This document shows positions 32,330 through 44,901 of a DNA stretch of 64,000 nucleotides, one piece after another. Source of the stretch: Lunularia cruciata. Its lineage: Eukaryota; Streptophyta; Marchantiopsida; Lunulariales; Lunulariaceae. The stretch is taken from positions 4,036,001 to 4,100,000 of the forward strand of contig OX419762.1 in NCBI GenBank assembly GCA_948567375.1, written 5' to 3'. The notes under the pieces are model-generated. The model was not told the DNA's origin and searched no databases. It saw nothing but the letters and a program-made list of their open reading frames with translations. Position numbers and translations under genes: made by a program. Positions within the stretch are counted from its first letter, which is position 1; the number at the start of each line of letters is the position of its first letter.

Positions 32330-32720
32330 TCCTTATGACATATAGAGGTAGTTTCTGCCTATGTGATTTTTCTTTAACCCCAATGATTGACCATTGGTGG
32401 GTTCTCACTACTTTCTTCCTCCAATCCACCATAGGGTTGTACTACTCCATCCATGGTATGCCTGAAATTGCATCATAACGAGCTAATTGTATCACTCGCC
32501 ACTCAATTGCTTCCTGATATTCTCCTACAGAGAGGGTTACCCGTCTAGGTAATGATTCAATCCTCTCTGTTTGCCCATTAGGTAACTCTACTTCTTCACT
32601 CCCATCTCTCTCTAAATCCATCCCAATCTTATTGCAACAGAGCAAGACAAGAAATTCTCTATTGCTCCCGGATCTATTAATACTCTCACTTGATTACCTT
32701 CTAGGATTCCAAACATGACA
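32330..32720 (-). pseudogene. Element B protease
   Basis: Active-site region reads VLIDPGAIENFLS (D-P-G; element A has D-L-G). Then comes [20 protein letters not shown] with a frame change near 32640, and IQLARYDAISGIPWME as the end of the domain. D-P-G occurs in several plant gypsy families (general knowledge), so it may be the family state rather than damage. Confidence 0.75.
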
Positions 32721-32823
32721 ATCAAATGTGAGGTTGCCTTTCAGGATCTTTGTGCATTATTCTTCTTCCCTTCCTCGCTTCTTTGCTTCCTTATTGAGCC
32801 AGTAAGGCCGCGAGGTACATTTA

Positions 32824-34370
32824 CTAGTGATCTTTGTTTTCTGAAGTGATTTCCACCTCCTCCTCTTCAATGTGCCTCATGTTGTTCAAAGATTGCCTAT
32901 ATGAAGGCCAAGGGCCTCTAGGGAAACGAGTGCAACAATTGGTAGATATGTGCCCAATATGGCCACAATTGTAGCAACAGCGTTGTTCTCCTTGAGTCTC
33001 TTCTCCTCGTGGGACTTCATCTCTTCGTTCTTCTACCCGTCCCTGCTCCCCTTGAAGCGGTCGTGCTCCTTGATCCCGGAATCGAAGGTTGCCCAATTCC
33101 ATCGGTATTGGTCCACCCATGTGTGGCATTTCTGCCCAATAATGTTGAGGTAGGATTACTTCACCTCCACCTAATGCTCCTGCTATTCTCTGCGCACACG
33201 CAATGGCTTTAAATACCATGCAAGGATTTTGCACCATGACTTCTTGGCGAATCCGCTCTTTCAACCCTCATTTGAAATTGTCGAGAGCCTCTACTGGACT
33301 CATGTTGGTAATTGCAACTTGTAGATCCAAGAATGCTTCCACATACTCTTGTACGCTATTCTTCTGTCTCAATCCCCATAGTCGGGTTTGAGCCATCTGC
33401 ACAGAATCCACTGATTGGAAATTCTTCAGCAGTCCTTCTTGCATTGTTGTCCATGTGACCTCCTTTCTCTCTGCCAACATGGATCATTCCCAAGCATCAT
33501 ACCATGTGAGGGCTTTATCAGTCAAGTACCCACATGCAAACACGCATGCAACATGCTCTGTGATCTCTATTGAGAACAATTGGAAATATCGATTCATTCT
33601 CGAGATCCAATTTTCCACTACTCCCATTGTACGCTGCCCCTTGTAAGGCTCTATGGTGCAGGTCTTCTTCATCCGGAGTAGCAATGTGGCTTCATTGTTG
33701 ATAAGGTTTGTAGGCACGGGTGCCTCTCCAAGTACTTCAGTCGCAGGTATTGGGTTTTGAGACGGCTCTTCTTCTTGCATGGCTTGATTGTTCCTGAGGA
33801 TCTGCACTTGACTTTGTAATGTCTCCATGGTCATCTTCATCTCTCTAAATTCATTCAACATTCCTTGCATTCCTTGCACCAACTCTTGCAATTGCGGATC
33901 CATGGTTCCTGCAACACTCAATTGCTAATATCTACTTCAATACAGAGTCAATATAATCATTTTGGAAGGCGCACAAACTATTGAAACTACCATTGGGACC
34001 TCAGAAGCTATCACTCGTTGATAATACTCCTCACCAAAATTCCTAACCACAAAATCTCTAAACATCACTTTCGGTCTCACTACATAATGGATTTCTACTT
34101 GAGTGTTGAAAGGGAGAGGATTTGGGACATTCATATCCATATTATCATAATAGAATGTGGATTGTCAAATCCCACTCTTTGTCATATATCACCGCAGGTA
34201 GAATCACCGGGTTTGGTGAGTTCATCACTCTGTCCATGAATTCTGCACCAAAGTGATAAACTAGCAATATCCTCATGTGCTCACGCTAGATGTACATAAC
34301 CTTGATGTGGAATGGGTTTGAGACTGGAAAGTTAGGTGCGGGAAATTGTCCTCCCGGCGCATCCATCCCA
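32824..34370 (-). pseudogene. Element B leader ORF and gag
   Basis: Gag reading from 33921: MDPQLQELVQGMQGMLNEFR (helical), ENWISRMNRYFQLFSIEI, then TWYDAWE and TGA (33484-33486, shared with element A). It continues at 33480 (MLAERKEVTWTTMQEGLLKN, SVQEYVEAFLDLQVAI), has another TGA near 33268, and ends 33264-32824 with an Arg/Glu-rich tail and the zinc knuckle CYNCGHIGHISTNC. Upstream, 34140-33937 (67 aa, MDMNVPNPLPFNTQVEIHYV) and a run near 34361 (MDAPGGQFPAPNFP) form a leader reading also present in element A at 10393-10830, so the leader is probably part of the family's coding unit. Confidence 0.8.
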
Positions 34371-34493
34371 TCCGCTCTCTAAAGTCCTTCCTAAGTCTAG
34401 CAATTACTCTATGTTCTCCACCTCAAATTACTTAGTTTCAGTAGTTCATGCTATTCCAAGAGGGGTGATCCACTCTCTTGGACTAAAACAATC

Positions 34494-34505
34494 ACTTTGA
34501 TACCA
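34494..34505 (-). other. Primer binding site of element B
   Basis: Minus strand TGGTATCAAAGT next to the LTR end at 34507. tRNA-Met type with mismatches. Confidence 0.8.
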
Positions 34506-34506
34506 T

Positions 34507-35247
34507 TGTAATACTCCGAGGACAAGAGAAGAGAGGAAACACAAATTGCACACTCAAACATTCGATGCCCCAAAGGAGCACCTTCTCTTTATTATATAGA
34601 CAAAGAGGATCTCTTCCAAGGAAGCTCCACCATAGATAGGATTAAGGACACATATAGGTGACATGTCAGCAAGCTCCACCCTTGGATTACTTACTTGGAT
34701 GGGTGACATATCCGGTCTAGGTCCTATCTGGTTGGTCAAACAAGCTTTGACCGGAGGGAATCTTTTAGGGAATCTTCTTGTAGGAATCTCATAATCACGT
34801 GAGTAAGGTGCCATTGGAAAGCTCTCAACGAGACAAAGCAAAGAGGAGGGGAAAGGCCAACCTTTCCTCTGTTGGGGGGAATCTGCACATTTTTTAGGCC
34901 TAATTCATATGTTTAGGCCTTCGAAATTGCCTTCAAAGATTTCAGGCATATTTTGGTTCCTACTCTATTAGTAGAAGTCCCCTTTTTGTGATACCTCTTT
35001 CTGATCTGTTTAGTCCATCATGTGTAACATCCTTCCATATGTTACCAAATTAATTCTTGCCTTTAAATCATGTCTAGCTATTGGTTCTAAGGTTCTCAAG
35101 TCTATTTCGGTTTCTGCCCTAATAGTAGAAGTACTCTTTTGGTGATACTTCTATCTTATCTATTTTGACCATCATGTATAACATCATTCTAGATGTTAAC
35201 AAACCAAATTTCACATCTAGATCATATGGCTAGCTCTTGGTATTACA
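34507..35247 (-). repeat. 5' LTR of element B
   Basis: 741 bp, 7-bp inverted ends TGTAATA/TATTACA, followed inward by the primer site. Confidence 0.92.
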
Positions 35248-35960
35248 CGAGCACAAACTTCTTTATGTGAGTAAACTCCTTGTATGCCTTATGATATTTT
35301 GTGATTTCTTTGGGCAAGTCAATGTGTTCACTAAAGTTTGTTGGATGGTAGAAGTGACTAAGATACTTCTTCTTCTCCTCCTTACTTAGGAAGTTCATCC
35401 TTATGTAGAAATGCAAGATGAAGGTGCTCTTGTTGTAGCCTACCTGATGTTCACTTAGGCAGATTATTTGTGTATTTTGTTGTTTTCCCCCAAATAAGAG
35501 TACCATGTTGAGTAGGATGATGCTTGAAGATATAAAGTATGGCTTATACCTTAGTTGCCATGAAAAGTTCTTAAAGAGTCACCCGGAAAGGGAGGTGGAT
35601 GTTTGGTACCATGAACACCAACGAAAGATGAAATGTCAAAGGCCATCGTTAGTTGGTAATGCTTCAACTTCCTACTTAGCAAGGAGTTGATATGTAGGAC
35701 ACAAAACTAGTTTCAATCTCCATCAATCCTCATACCGCTTCACACATGCATGGACCATGATGCATCACCAAAAATGCTTGCTAAAATCTTGAACAAATTG
35801 ATTATAAATGCAATGCCTCACAAGTTGGTAAAGTTTGATTGAATTTTCTTGATGCTCTTTCCATTCTTGGAGTATTTGAAGTTGTACGGGTGAAATCATT
35901 TTAGAAGCAAGAAGAGCTTAGAACCTTTGAGCAATTCAAGAGACTTTGAGAGATGGTGAT
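35248..35960 (-). pseudogene. ORF-X copy 4 (fragment)
   Basis: Minus strand. The open part 35506-35243 reads MVLLFGGKQQNTQIICLSEH, then FILHFYIRMNFLSKEEKKK and YLSHFYHPTNF. Compare copy 1: LFAGEPINWARCF, AAHFYLGLNLLNLAKRNRM, VSHFHPDL. Upstream to about 35960 the sequence is readable only in short pieces. It lies immediately outside element B, so B may have inserted into an ORF-X-bearing element. No other domain recognised. Confidence 0.5.
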
Positions 35961-36079
35961 AGCAATTGAGAATGCAAAGTAAGAAGCAGGTTTGAGGGGT
36001 GCTTTCATACCATGACGTCTCCCTCAAAGAAGAATATTGGTGTCATGTTACGGTCACCTACAGTAGAGCAGTAGGCACA

Positions 36080-39000
36080 ATATTGCTATGCCAAGTACTT
36101 GAATTTGACACATCTATGCTTTCTATTGTGGATTTGGGATTTTACATACCTCCCAATGGTAGTGGAGATTAAGGAGAAGAAGGAAACTAGACTTCTATGG
36201 CTTGAGAGGAAACATGTTTGTTTGGACCAAGGAGCATTGGTAGAAAGTGCTCAAGTTTGAATCCTTGATCAAACACAAGAAGACAAGGAATGGTTAGAAG
36301 GTGCAAGGATGTAATACCAAGAGCTAGCCATATGATCTCAATGTGAAATTTGGTTTGGTAACATTTGGAATGATGTTATAATGATGGAAAAAATAGATCA
36401 GATAGAAGTATCACCAAAAGAGTACACTTATTAATAGGGGAGAAACCAAAATAGACTTGAAAACCTTAGAACCAATAGTTATACATATGATTTAAAGGTG
36501 AGAATTAGTTTTGTAACATCTAGAAGGATGTTATACATGATGGACTAAATAGATCAAAAAGAGTTATCACCAAAAGGGGACTTTTATCAATAGAGTGGGA
36601 ACCAAAATATACCTAAAATCTTTGAAGCAATTTTGGAGGCCTAAATGGATGAATTAGGCCTCAAAAATGTGCACATTCTCCAACCCCCCCCCCCTCCACA
36701 AACAGAGGATAGGTTGGCCTTCCCTCCTCCCTGGTTTGTCTTGTTGAGATTTTTCCAACGGTACCTCACCCATGTGATTCTAAGATTCCTACAAGAAGAT
36801 TCCCTAAAAGATTCCCTTTGGTAAAAGTATGTTTGACCAACCAGATAGGATCAGGACTAACATGTCACCCATCCAAGTAAGTAATCCAAGGGTGGAACTT
36901 GCTGACATGTCACCTATCTATGTGCCTAATCCTATGGTGGAGCTTCCTTGAAGGAGATCCACTTTGTCTATAATAAAGAGAAGGTGCTCCTTTGGGGCAT
37001 CAGATGATTGAGTGTAAAATCTGTGTTTTCTTTCTTCTCTTGTCCTTGGAGTATTACAAAGGATAGCACAACCCTACTTGGTGCACCATGGTAACCTTGA
37101 TCATGAAGTTGTACAAATCTTCACAAACAATGCATGTGAACAATGGACAGACAACTTTCTTCCAAGTGCTACTTGAAGGAAAACCCACAAATTGGGCAAA
37201 GATGTTTTACCATTGAACTTGAGAGTTTATGGAGTAGTTGCAAACAACAAGTGGGCCTAATTTTCTATCACCATTTGTGCTGCACTTTTATATCACAATG
37301 AGATTATTGTGGAAGGAGAAGAAGAAGATCTTCTTGGCATATTGCTATCTCCGGGTATTGTCAATACCAACCGGGATATGAAGGAGAAATCAAGAATTAC
37401 AAGCATGCCTTCATCAAATACCAAAAAGATAGGTAAGTAGGTACTCATAGACAAGGCTATTGGAGAAGGAACCAGCAAATAGAAGGTAGTTGTGACTCTG
37501 CCCAAGGACTAAGAAGAGACACCAACCAAATCCTCATGTAGTGGACTCTTTGGAGGAAGAGGCTTTCCACTCCAACAATGAATTACAATCAAGAAGTGAT
37601 AGAGAAGCTAACCACGATTTGCAAGGTGGCCTCAATGAAGCCATAGTGTTTTTAGCACAAGAGAGGGAATCTTTTTTGGCTGGGGAATTAGCGCCTCCAA
37701 AGCAAGAGATCTCCTTCTCCAAGTTAAAGGTATCTTCCAACAATGCAGGAGGAAAAGAGGATATGGGAGTAGAGGTTCAATCTGCTCTTGCAATGGTGTT
37801 AGAGTTGAATGTGCTAGGCCAGGCTGTCCCTGAATAAAGTGATGCCATGGTGGATGAAAAGGAGGAGGTCTCAATATCACAATTGCAGAAGAAGATTCCT
37901 TCCCCAACACCAATACACAAAGATGGCACAGTCAGGTTATAGTTGGCCCTCAAGGAGAAAATTGCTAGGTAGTAACTCCACCTCAAGAACTGGTGCTCAA
38001 GATTGTCCTACCCTCATTATCATGGGTGAGCAAAAGAAGACTTTCAAGTGAGGAGAAAGATAAGGGACCAAGGAGACAAAAGTCCTTGGACTTGGATATG
38101 ATCATTGTGGAATTTACCTCCCTTCCTAAAAATGTGAGAACCAAGGAGATAGTGGTGAGTGAGTCTAGACCTAAAGAAGGGGTACAAATGAGTTCCCTGG
38201 AAGCGCCAAGAGTGTGCTCCTCAACCTTGACTTGAGATCTTTTGCAAGCAAGTGGAGTTATAGAGGACCAACCAAGGAGCTATGGAGACCCAACCACAAG
38301 GTAGGCACCATGGCCCAAGCCAAGTCCACCAATATACATGGAGGGACTCTTCATGTACCCACTCAACTATCCTCCATTTTTGTCTTGGGCTATCTACATA
38401 TTGTGGCCAGTGTTGAGGACCTTTAAAGAACTACTCCATGCCTACCAAGAAATTGATCCTATGGTGATGGACTAGAAGAGATGGATTGATTTCTTGCACT
38501 TTCACATTCAGACAGCCGTATGGGAAAAGCAGTCAATAGAGAGGGAGCTGGTCAAAGCCAACACCCACATTTTGCACTTGGAGACTCAACTTGTAGAAAT
38601 GAAAGGGTATGGTTTGCATGACAAACACATTGTGACCCAAGAGAATCTCCAAAGATAGCATGTCTTCAAGAATGGCTAGCATGAGCAAAAGGAAGAAATC
38701 AATATAGTGACCATGGCCATGGAGGCCAAAGAAGGAGTGGAACACCACTAAGAGAAGAGGACCCAACTTCTATGGAAGCTATAATTTGCCACCTTGAAGC
38801 TACTCTAGAAAATTGGGAAGCCTCTTTAAGACAAAGCAGGATGGGTTCATTGTAGTTTTTGACAACTAGAAGGCTTGAAAGCATGACAATGACATCATGC
38901 TAATAAAGCACAAGGAAGTAATATAAAGTGTCAAGGCAGACCTTACAATGATGAAGGTAGGATCTACCCAACAAGAGAAGGACTTGCAAACTACAAGACT

Positions 39001-39450
39001 GCACAAGAGGAGAGTATGCAAGAAAAGGATTGGGAGATGGGCAAAATGAAGTAGGAGATAGTAGGCTTGAGGTACCAAATGGATTACCCAATTAAACTCC
39101 AACTTAACAACTATCAAGGGAGATCCAAGCAACAAGCAAAGGAGATGAAGAAGAAGCATGCCAAGGAGTTAGATGTTGGGGACAACGAGGTAATGTCTAT
39201 GAAGAAGGAGTTAGATGGTCTTTGGAAGGAGAAGGCCATAGAGGAGAAATCTCATAATGCCACCTTGGAGGTTGCAAAGATGTGCATCAAGAATTTGTCC
39301 ATGATTGTGGCTAACCATGAAGACAAAGCCCACATCCTCTAAGTACAAGTTAGACAAGAGATAGAGATAGAGTTGTAATCCATTTGTGATATTTAGATGA
39401 GGAATGAACAAGGGTTCTTATAGTTGTAGAAGACACTACCATTAGACTAA
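36080..39450 (+). pseudogene. ORF-X copy 3, interrupted by a solo LTR
   Basis: Plus strand. Before the solo LTR, 36110-36309 carries the N-terminal landmarks (WDFTYLPMVVEIKEKKE, then T-K-E-H-W). After it, 37130-37290 reads LLEGKPTNWAKMF and FVLHFYITMRLLW, against LFAGEPINWARCF and AAHFYLGLNLL in copy 1. From 37500 a Glu/Lys-rich region follows: 37541-37837 (98 aa) and 39067-39342 (91 aa, KKHAKELDVGDNEVMSMKKE) are the longest open parts and are coiled-coil-like. Stops are frequent. Function unknown. Length and layout (domain, then long coiled coil) match copy 1. Confidence 0.55.
36310..37058 (+). repeat. Solo LTR of family A with target duplication AAGGA
   Basis: 749 bp, TGTAATA...TATTACA. 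No PBS, coding region or second LTR. The 5-bp direct repeat AAGGA is at 36305-36309 and 37059-37063. This is the expected product of unequal recombination between the two LTRs of one inserted element. Confidence 0.92.
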
Positions 39451-40840
39451 AGACCCACGTGGAGTTGGCTGTTATAACCCAAGCTCACTGGGCTAAGCTA
39501 TGAAAGTTAAAGTCAAAGATATATGCATTAGACGCCAAGACTCACTCCACTTAACAATTGACCAAGCTTGTAGAGAAGTTGTGCAAGCATGGTGATGCCA
39601 AGTTTGAAAGGATCTTAATTAATATCTACCACAAAATAGAGGAATACAATGGACATGTCAAGGAGCTGATTTAGAGGTGTAAAGGTGAAGGTGGAAGTAG
39701 ATTGTGGTCTACAATACTTGTACAATTGTATAATTTTGCACTAGTAGGATGTGGTCATTATGACATGACCTTTGCCTCTTCATTGTGATGAGAAACTCAT
39801 CATGGTAGAAGGTCTCCGCATGATGACATGTATATGAATTCTTTGAGAAATTAAGGTTCTTACATTAGATTGATTCTTTTGTAGCATTTGATTGTCAAGA
39901 CCATTCTCCCAATATGTAGCTAAAGTCATAAGATTGGTAGAGTGTACAAAAAGCTCCTCTCTATAGGTGGTGCCGCTGCAAGATTTAATTTGTAACAACC
40001 AATTAGGTAGAATAGGGTTAGTCTAACTCATAATTATGGGGTCGTGGAATTGCACATCCATCGTGTTGTAGTAGAGAGTATAAGGGGAGTCACTCCAACT
40101 TACTACTAGTTCCATCAACAGAAATTAGAATTCCATCTCATACTTGTCTGTTCAAAATCATGACCATGCAATCATTTTGCTTGGGGGTTTGCAAATTTGC
40201 TTGTGAGTGCAATACTTGAGTGCCTCTTAGACCCTAAGTGTATCAATGTTAGTATGGTGTATGTTTCGTGATTGTTGAGTTGAGTAGTGGTGAGAAACTT
40301 GAAGTAGGAATGCAAGTGCTGAGGTGCAAGAAGGCAGTCAAGCTTGGGAGTTCTAAAGGGCCGGGATGATGCATTGAGAGCCATGATGCATTGAGAGCCA
40401 ATTTTGATGGTCATGTGTTGTGTTTGGTGTATTATTAGAGTTTTGATTGAGTGTTGTCGACCGAGACAGCCAGGAGCAAACGTGATGGATGAGATAACAA
40501 GGTGCGGGTGTCCTTGATCAAGATTTACTCAGTCAGGACTACGCTGAAGTATTAAATTGACAAAACTCATTTAGTCATAATTATTCAGGAAGATCATATT
40601 GATGGACTAACCATCACTTATTATATATAATTGTGGTGCTTGACTAAATCTGTGAGACTGTTTGGATGTAACTTGCGGGACAGGAAGTGAACCACTTTGT
40701 GAGTTTCATGAAGTATCACACGTAACAAAAAGCTTAAGATATAACAAACTTGCAGTATAGTGGTGAGAAGTGCCTTCTAGGAAGGGTAGAATGCTCTCAT
40801 TGGCATTGTGGTGTGCATTATAGAGGTAACATGTATTTTA
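39451..40840. other. Unassigned spacer after ORF-X copy 3
   Basis: No confident ORF. A purine-rich run (GAGGTGTAAAGGTGAAGGTGG) at about 39675-39695 could be an old polypurine tract, and the following kilobase could be a ruined LTR, but no terminal pair or second copy was found. A perfect 17-bp tandem duplication (ATGATGCATTGAGAGCC) is at 40366-40399. Confidence 0.4.
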
Positions 40841-42289
40841 TTATTATATCAAATATATAAAAATTTAAAAAAGACTTAATTAAATCTATAAATATAACAT
40901 TAAAAAAAATTCAAAAAAAGTTAGAGATAAATGGAATATATCACCTTCATAACATACCAACATGCCAGAAATATAGTTAGAATGAGATGGTATTTTTGTC
41001 TATCTAATAGGAAAAAGTTTAGATTTATGCAATGAACTTAAGTTTTATATGAGTAAAGTAAGTAATAATATTGGTAAAGTAGTAACAAATATTAGAAAAC
41101 CTTATTATCGATGTATGTTAAAATATGGCATCATGAAAAACATATATTTGATGGAAATATATCAACATACCAATTGTTGTATTTTTTGAGTATTGAATTT
41201 TATATTTGGTTTCTTTTAAGTCTGTAACTTAGTTTATATTTTCAGAAAATTTGATATTTGTAGTGTAAACATGATTCTAAATTTATTTATTGTAATTAAG
41301 AAAATTAATAAATTATTCTCAATATCTAAAAATATATGTAATGGTATTTAAATATATAATTTTGGAAGTTCAGAATTATTTATTATTTTCTTGATATTAT
41401 TTAATCCGAATATAATCATAATTATGAATTAATATAGTGATTGAATATTTCTTCTATAATTAACAGCCTAAAAATATATAATTGATATTCACCTCAATAT
41501 TACCTTCATCTACCTAATTGCTGATGATGATTCTATATATTTGAAGAATATACTAAAATAAAAGAGTATACTATATATGTTTAAATAAAGATCTGTAGTA
41601 GGAGAAATCTAGTACGGTCATATGATTTAGAACGTAATGTTGAAAATTTATTTATGAGTAGATAACATAATATTGCAGAATTTTCTTCATTTTCAATAAT
41701 TTATTAGGATTTAGAAAGTTTTTGGATATATCATTGTACAATCCACCTTTTTTGATATAACTAGCATGTTAATCGGAATAGTGTAAAAAATGGTAATATC
41801 CTTACCCATGCAAAAACATATTGCTGTTTATCATATTAATTAATATTACTTTGCCAAAAATATACCAGACTTATATTTTTATAATAGGCAGTAAATACTA
41901 TAGAAGTATTCAAAGAGTAAAAAATAATTTGATTCACTTATACTTATCAAGAGATAGTGGATTAATTTAAATTGTGTGCTTATCTCTTATATGGTTGGTT
42001 CACATGATTTTTATTTTTGTAAATGACATTTCAAACTGATTGAATATAAAAATTATTAACAAGAAAAATCACAAATAAAAAATAGAGGTAATTTATAGTT
42101 ATTAGTTATTACATATTATTGATTTAATATTTATCATAATTAAAAATTGTGAAGGATACAAAAGGCAATGTATCCTTAGAGTGTATTGAAAATCAACCCA
42201 ATATATGTACTCGAGCCAAATATATTAATGGAAAGTATATACATAGAGAGAAAGGACTACCGCATAGATAAAATGAAGGATAGGAAGAC
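40841..42289. other. Very AT-rich non-coding block
   Basis: About 1.4 kb dominated by A/T runs (TATTTATTATTTTCTTGATA and similar), without ORFs of 60 codons. No tandem period was recognised. Composition differs sharply from both neighbours. Confidence 0.6.
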
Positions 42290-42333
42290 CCCATCAAGCT
42301 CTACAAAGGAGAGATGAAAAAGGTAAAATTGCA

Positions 42334-43030
42334 TTAAGCCCCAATAGAGCCTATATGAGAAATTTGCCCCACTACACCTAAGATATCCAAGCTATGCAAG
42401 TCGTGTGGTATACAAACAACTAGAGCATCCAAAGAAGCATCACCTAGTGTGATTGCTTTCCTATGGATTACACCAACCACTACCTTTTGTAGAGAAATGG
42501 ACACACATTGTCTAAAATATACTACAAAGTATGAGAGTGAAAGTGGTGTCCACTGGCGCCTAACATGATAAGCTATCGTGCACTCCCTAACAAATGTGTC
42601 AAATGTCATGTCCATTGCTCCATATAACTTCAAGGCTAGAAGAACAACGAGGTGACCTTGCTGCATGTTCCTATACTTGGAGACCTTGTGACTTGCTGTT
42701 GCACTCACCGCCCATCCAGGGGGATGGATAATCACTCCCTCCAAAACTATATCTTGTGTAGGGTTTGTAACCACAACATCCACTATTGTCACTTGATCAT
42801 CTTGGACCAAGTGTAAGTCTGCCCTTATACATGTCATCTACAAAGCATACAAGCTCCCTCCAAGCCAAGTATCCACTCTCATGTGCCATAGCAAACACTA
42901 TGTCCCTAATAGCATCATGGATAGCTATCCTTTGTCCTCCAAAAGGACATCGTGTCATATGCACCACTAATGCATATAGTGTAGAACCACACTCACAAGT
43001 GAGTAATGAGGATGCAAATGGGTGGACCAA
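42334..43030 (-). pseudogene. L1 C-terminal zinc knuckle and endonuclease-like region
   Basis: Two overlapping open parts, 43030-42797 and 42837-42334, in different frames. The first has CECGSTLYALVVHMTRC followed by RIAIHDAIRDIV, the knuckle and helix usually written C-x-C-G...H-x-x-x-C...R-H-N-A-x-R-D. The second has ADLHLVQDDQVTIVDVVVTN, which could be the catalytic Asp strand (D-V-x-V-T-N) of a restriction-like endonuclease, then ASHKVSKYRNM and FDTFVRECTIAYHVRRQW. In R2-type elements this endonuclease cuts the target for primed reverse transcription; the assignment here is by motif only. Confidence 0.6.
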
Positions 43031-43717
43031 ACTTAGGCATTACCAAATCCTAAACTTACCAAAACCTCATTGCTATAGAGAAAGTAGCGTGTGCAAGTCA
43101 AAATGCCCTAATGCACAATCAAGTTAGGATCCAAGAGCCTGCACCCTTGCTGGAGCAAGAGCAAAAATGTGCTCTAGTAGCTGAGGAATGGATGAGTCAA
43201 CTAAGAGAGAATGTAGCATATGCTCACACTATTGCTCCATCACGGAAGATCATAAACCTTTAGTCCAATCTGACAATAGTGAAGCAAAAGATGGAAAGTC
43301 CTCTTGTGCTTGTGGAGATAGACTATCTCCCATCTACCATAGTGACATCTAGAGAGAAAAGAATCCTCCCTCCACCTCTATCACATAAGTCTCCAAGACC
43401 AGCCTATCAACAACCACAAAATGAGAGGAAAGTAGGGGTGCCAAGAGAGCTTAACTACCCAAAAATGCTATATGTGCAATCTCGTCCAAAGATGGCAAGC
43501 CAACCCCTTTGCACAAGATTGGTAGAGTTGTCTGTCTACGTGCCAAATCCCTTGTCACACACTCAAATGTCCCTGGTCCAATAATATCACCAAAGACTCT
43601 CATAATCCTCCTATCAAAGGCTCTCAGACGTGATATGAAGGACAAGGAGGGAGAAAACATACGGATGAGCTAGGATGGTTGATGAGCAATACTAATAGAG
43701 AGTATACCAAATGCCAC

Positions 43718-44901
43718 CTACAAATCTTCTAATAATGGAAGGTCATCCACATGGAGAATATCCTCTACAAGGGCAACGTATAAGAAGCATGTGATAGAAT
43801 CCTCGGATCTTACTAGTACTCCAAGAACACGTAGTCCATATGTAGATGTGATATACCCATCTAGAAGCTCAAGGTAGGGAGGAATAACTAAAGGGGACCA
43901 TGCCCTACACTTTGATGCCTTGACTCTCAAGCCTACTAGATGTAGTTTAGTAGTCAAGTGGTCAAAGGCCTGCCTAATCTAATCTATAGGTCCCACGATG
44001 TGTATATCATCTGTCAAGGAGAGAAATACACAACTAGCATGGCCAAAGTAGTAGATAGGAGAGCTCTAAAGTGAGCCATGGAAAATAAGGGTCCTCCTAA
44101 GAGATCTCCCTAACGTGTACCCATAGTTGACTCCAAGATGGTGACTCCCTCTTGTGAACCATTGTGTTGGTAGTAAAGGGAAGCAAAAGCACCATAAAAA
44201 GACTACACAAAAGGAATAAGACTTGCCCAAGGATCTACTAGCCTCCTCCCTAAGCTCTCTACTAGTAGATGCCCATGAGATGCTATTAAAAGCGTTCTCA
44301 ACATCCACTTGTAGGACAATCCACTCCGGATGGATATCAAGGAGTGCCCTAATGCTAAAAGATATAGCCTCATATCCTCCAAGTGTAGCTACTCAAATTG
44401 ATGTGGACTAAGGTGCTATCAAAAGTGAGAATGATGTTGAAGGACAATGGTACAACTGACCAAATGCAAAAAGATCTCTCCAATAGCAAGCGGTCTAATG
44501 CCCCTAATGTCCTTCTCTATCACAAGAAGTTGACTAGCACCTAACACTTGACTAACAAACATAAGAATGTCTCCTCTCGCTACTACTACAACCTCTTAAA
44601 ACAACTTAGTAAAACCACTAGAAGGATCATCTGCCTGAAAGCAATCTCTAAGGTGCTCATAAACCAATCTTGACAAGCCTCCTAAGGAAAGGCAAGGGGT
44701 AATGTACAATGCTTGTGCAAAAAGTGACCTATCAAGACATAAAGGCTGCTCAGGTTGATAATCTAAGACTTCTAGTGGTAGTCCCTCTATTCTTATAGAA
44801 TGCAATGAGCGTAGGGAAGAGATAGTCTCATCAATAAGGCTTGCCATAGACAAAGGGTGTAGCACTCGTGCTGCTCTACTAAACTCTCCCGCCTGACCCA
44901 A
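43718..44901 (-). pseudogene. L1 reverse transcriptase region
   Basis: Frames 44901-44596, about 44590-44420, 44308-44066 and 43957-43718. RT fingers: LSLGGLSRLVYEHLRDCF; then a stretch readable as I-R-G-I-R-P-L-A-I-G-E, the R-P-I-x-I-G-E-x-x-x-R block. Palm: DVENAFNSISW (motif A), a degenerate motif B (GVNYGYTLGRSLRRTLIF), and motif C with T-D-D where A-D-D is usual. Thumb: LRVKASKCRAWSPLVIPP. The Ala-to-Thr change and the altered motif B suggest decay. Confidence 0.7.

Larger units (their letters stand above)
28654..35247 (-). mobile_element. Element B: Ty3/gypsy chromovirus, minus-strand copy of family A
   Basis: 6.6 kb. LTRs 28654-29387 (3') and 34507-35247 (5'), PBS at 34505-34494, gag, protease, RT, RNase H, integrase, chromodomain, polypurine tract. 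It is uninterrupted by other elements and so serves as the template for reading element A. Flanking pentamers are TGGGC (28649-28653) and CGAGC (35248-35252), which differ at two positions, both transitions; this may be a decayed target duplication. Shared in-frame TGA codons with element A indicate a common, already defective ancestor or repeated hot-spot mutation. Confidence 0.93.

Noticed and set aside
40366-40399. 17-bp perfect tandem duplication
   Set aside because: Only two units in non-coding spacer; too short to mean more than replication slippage.
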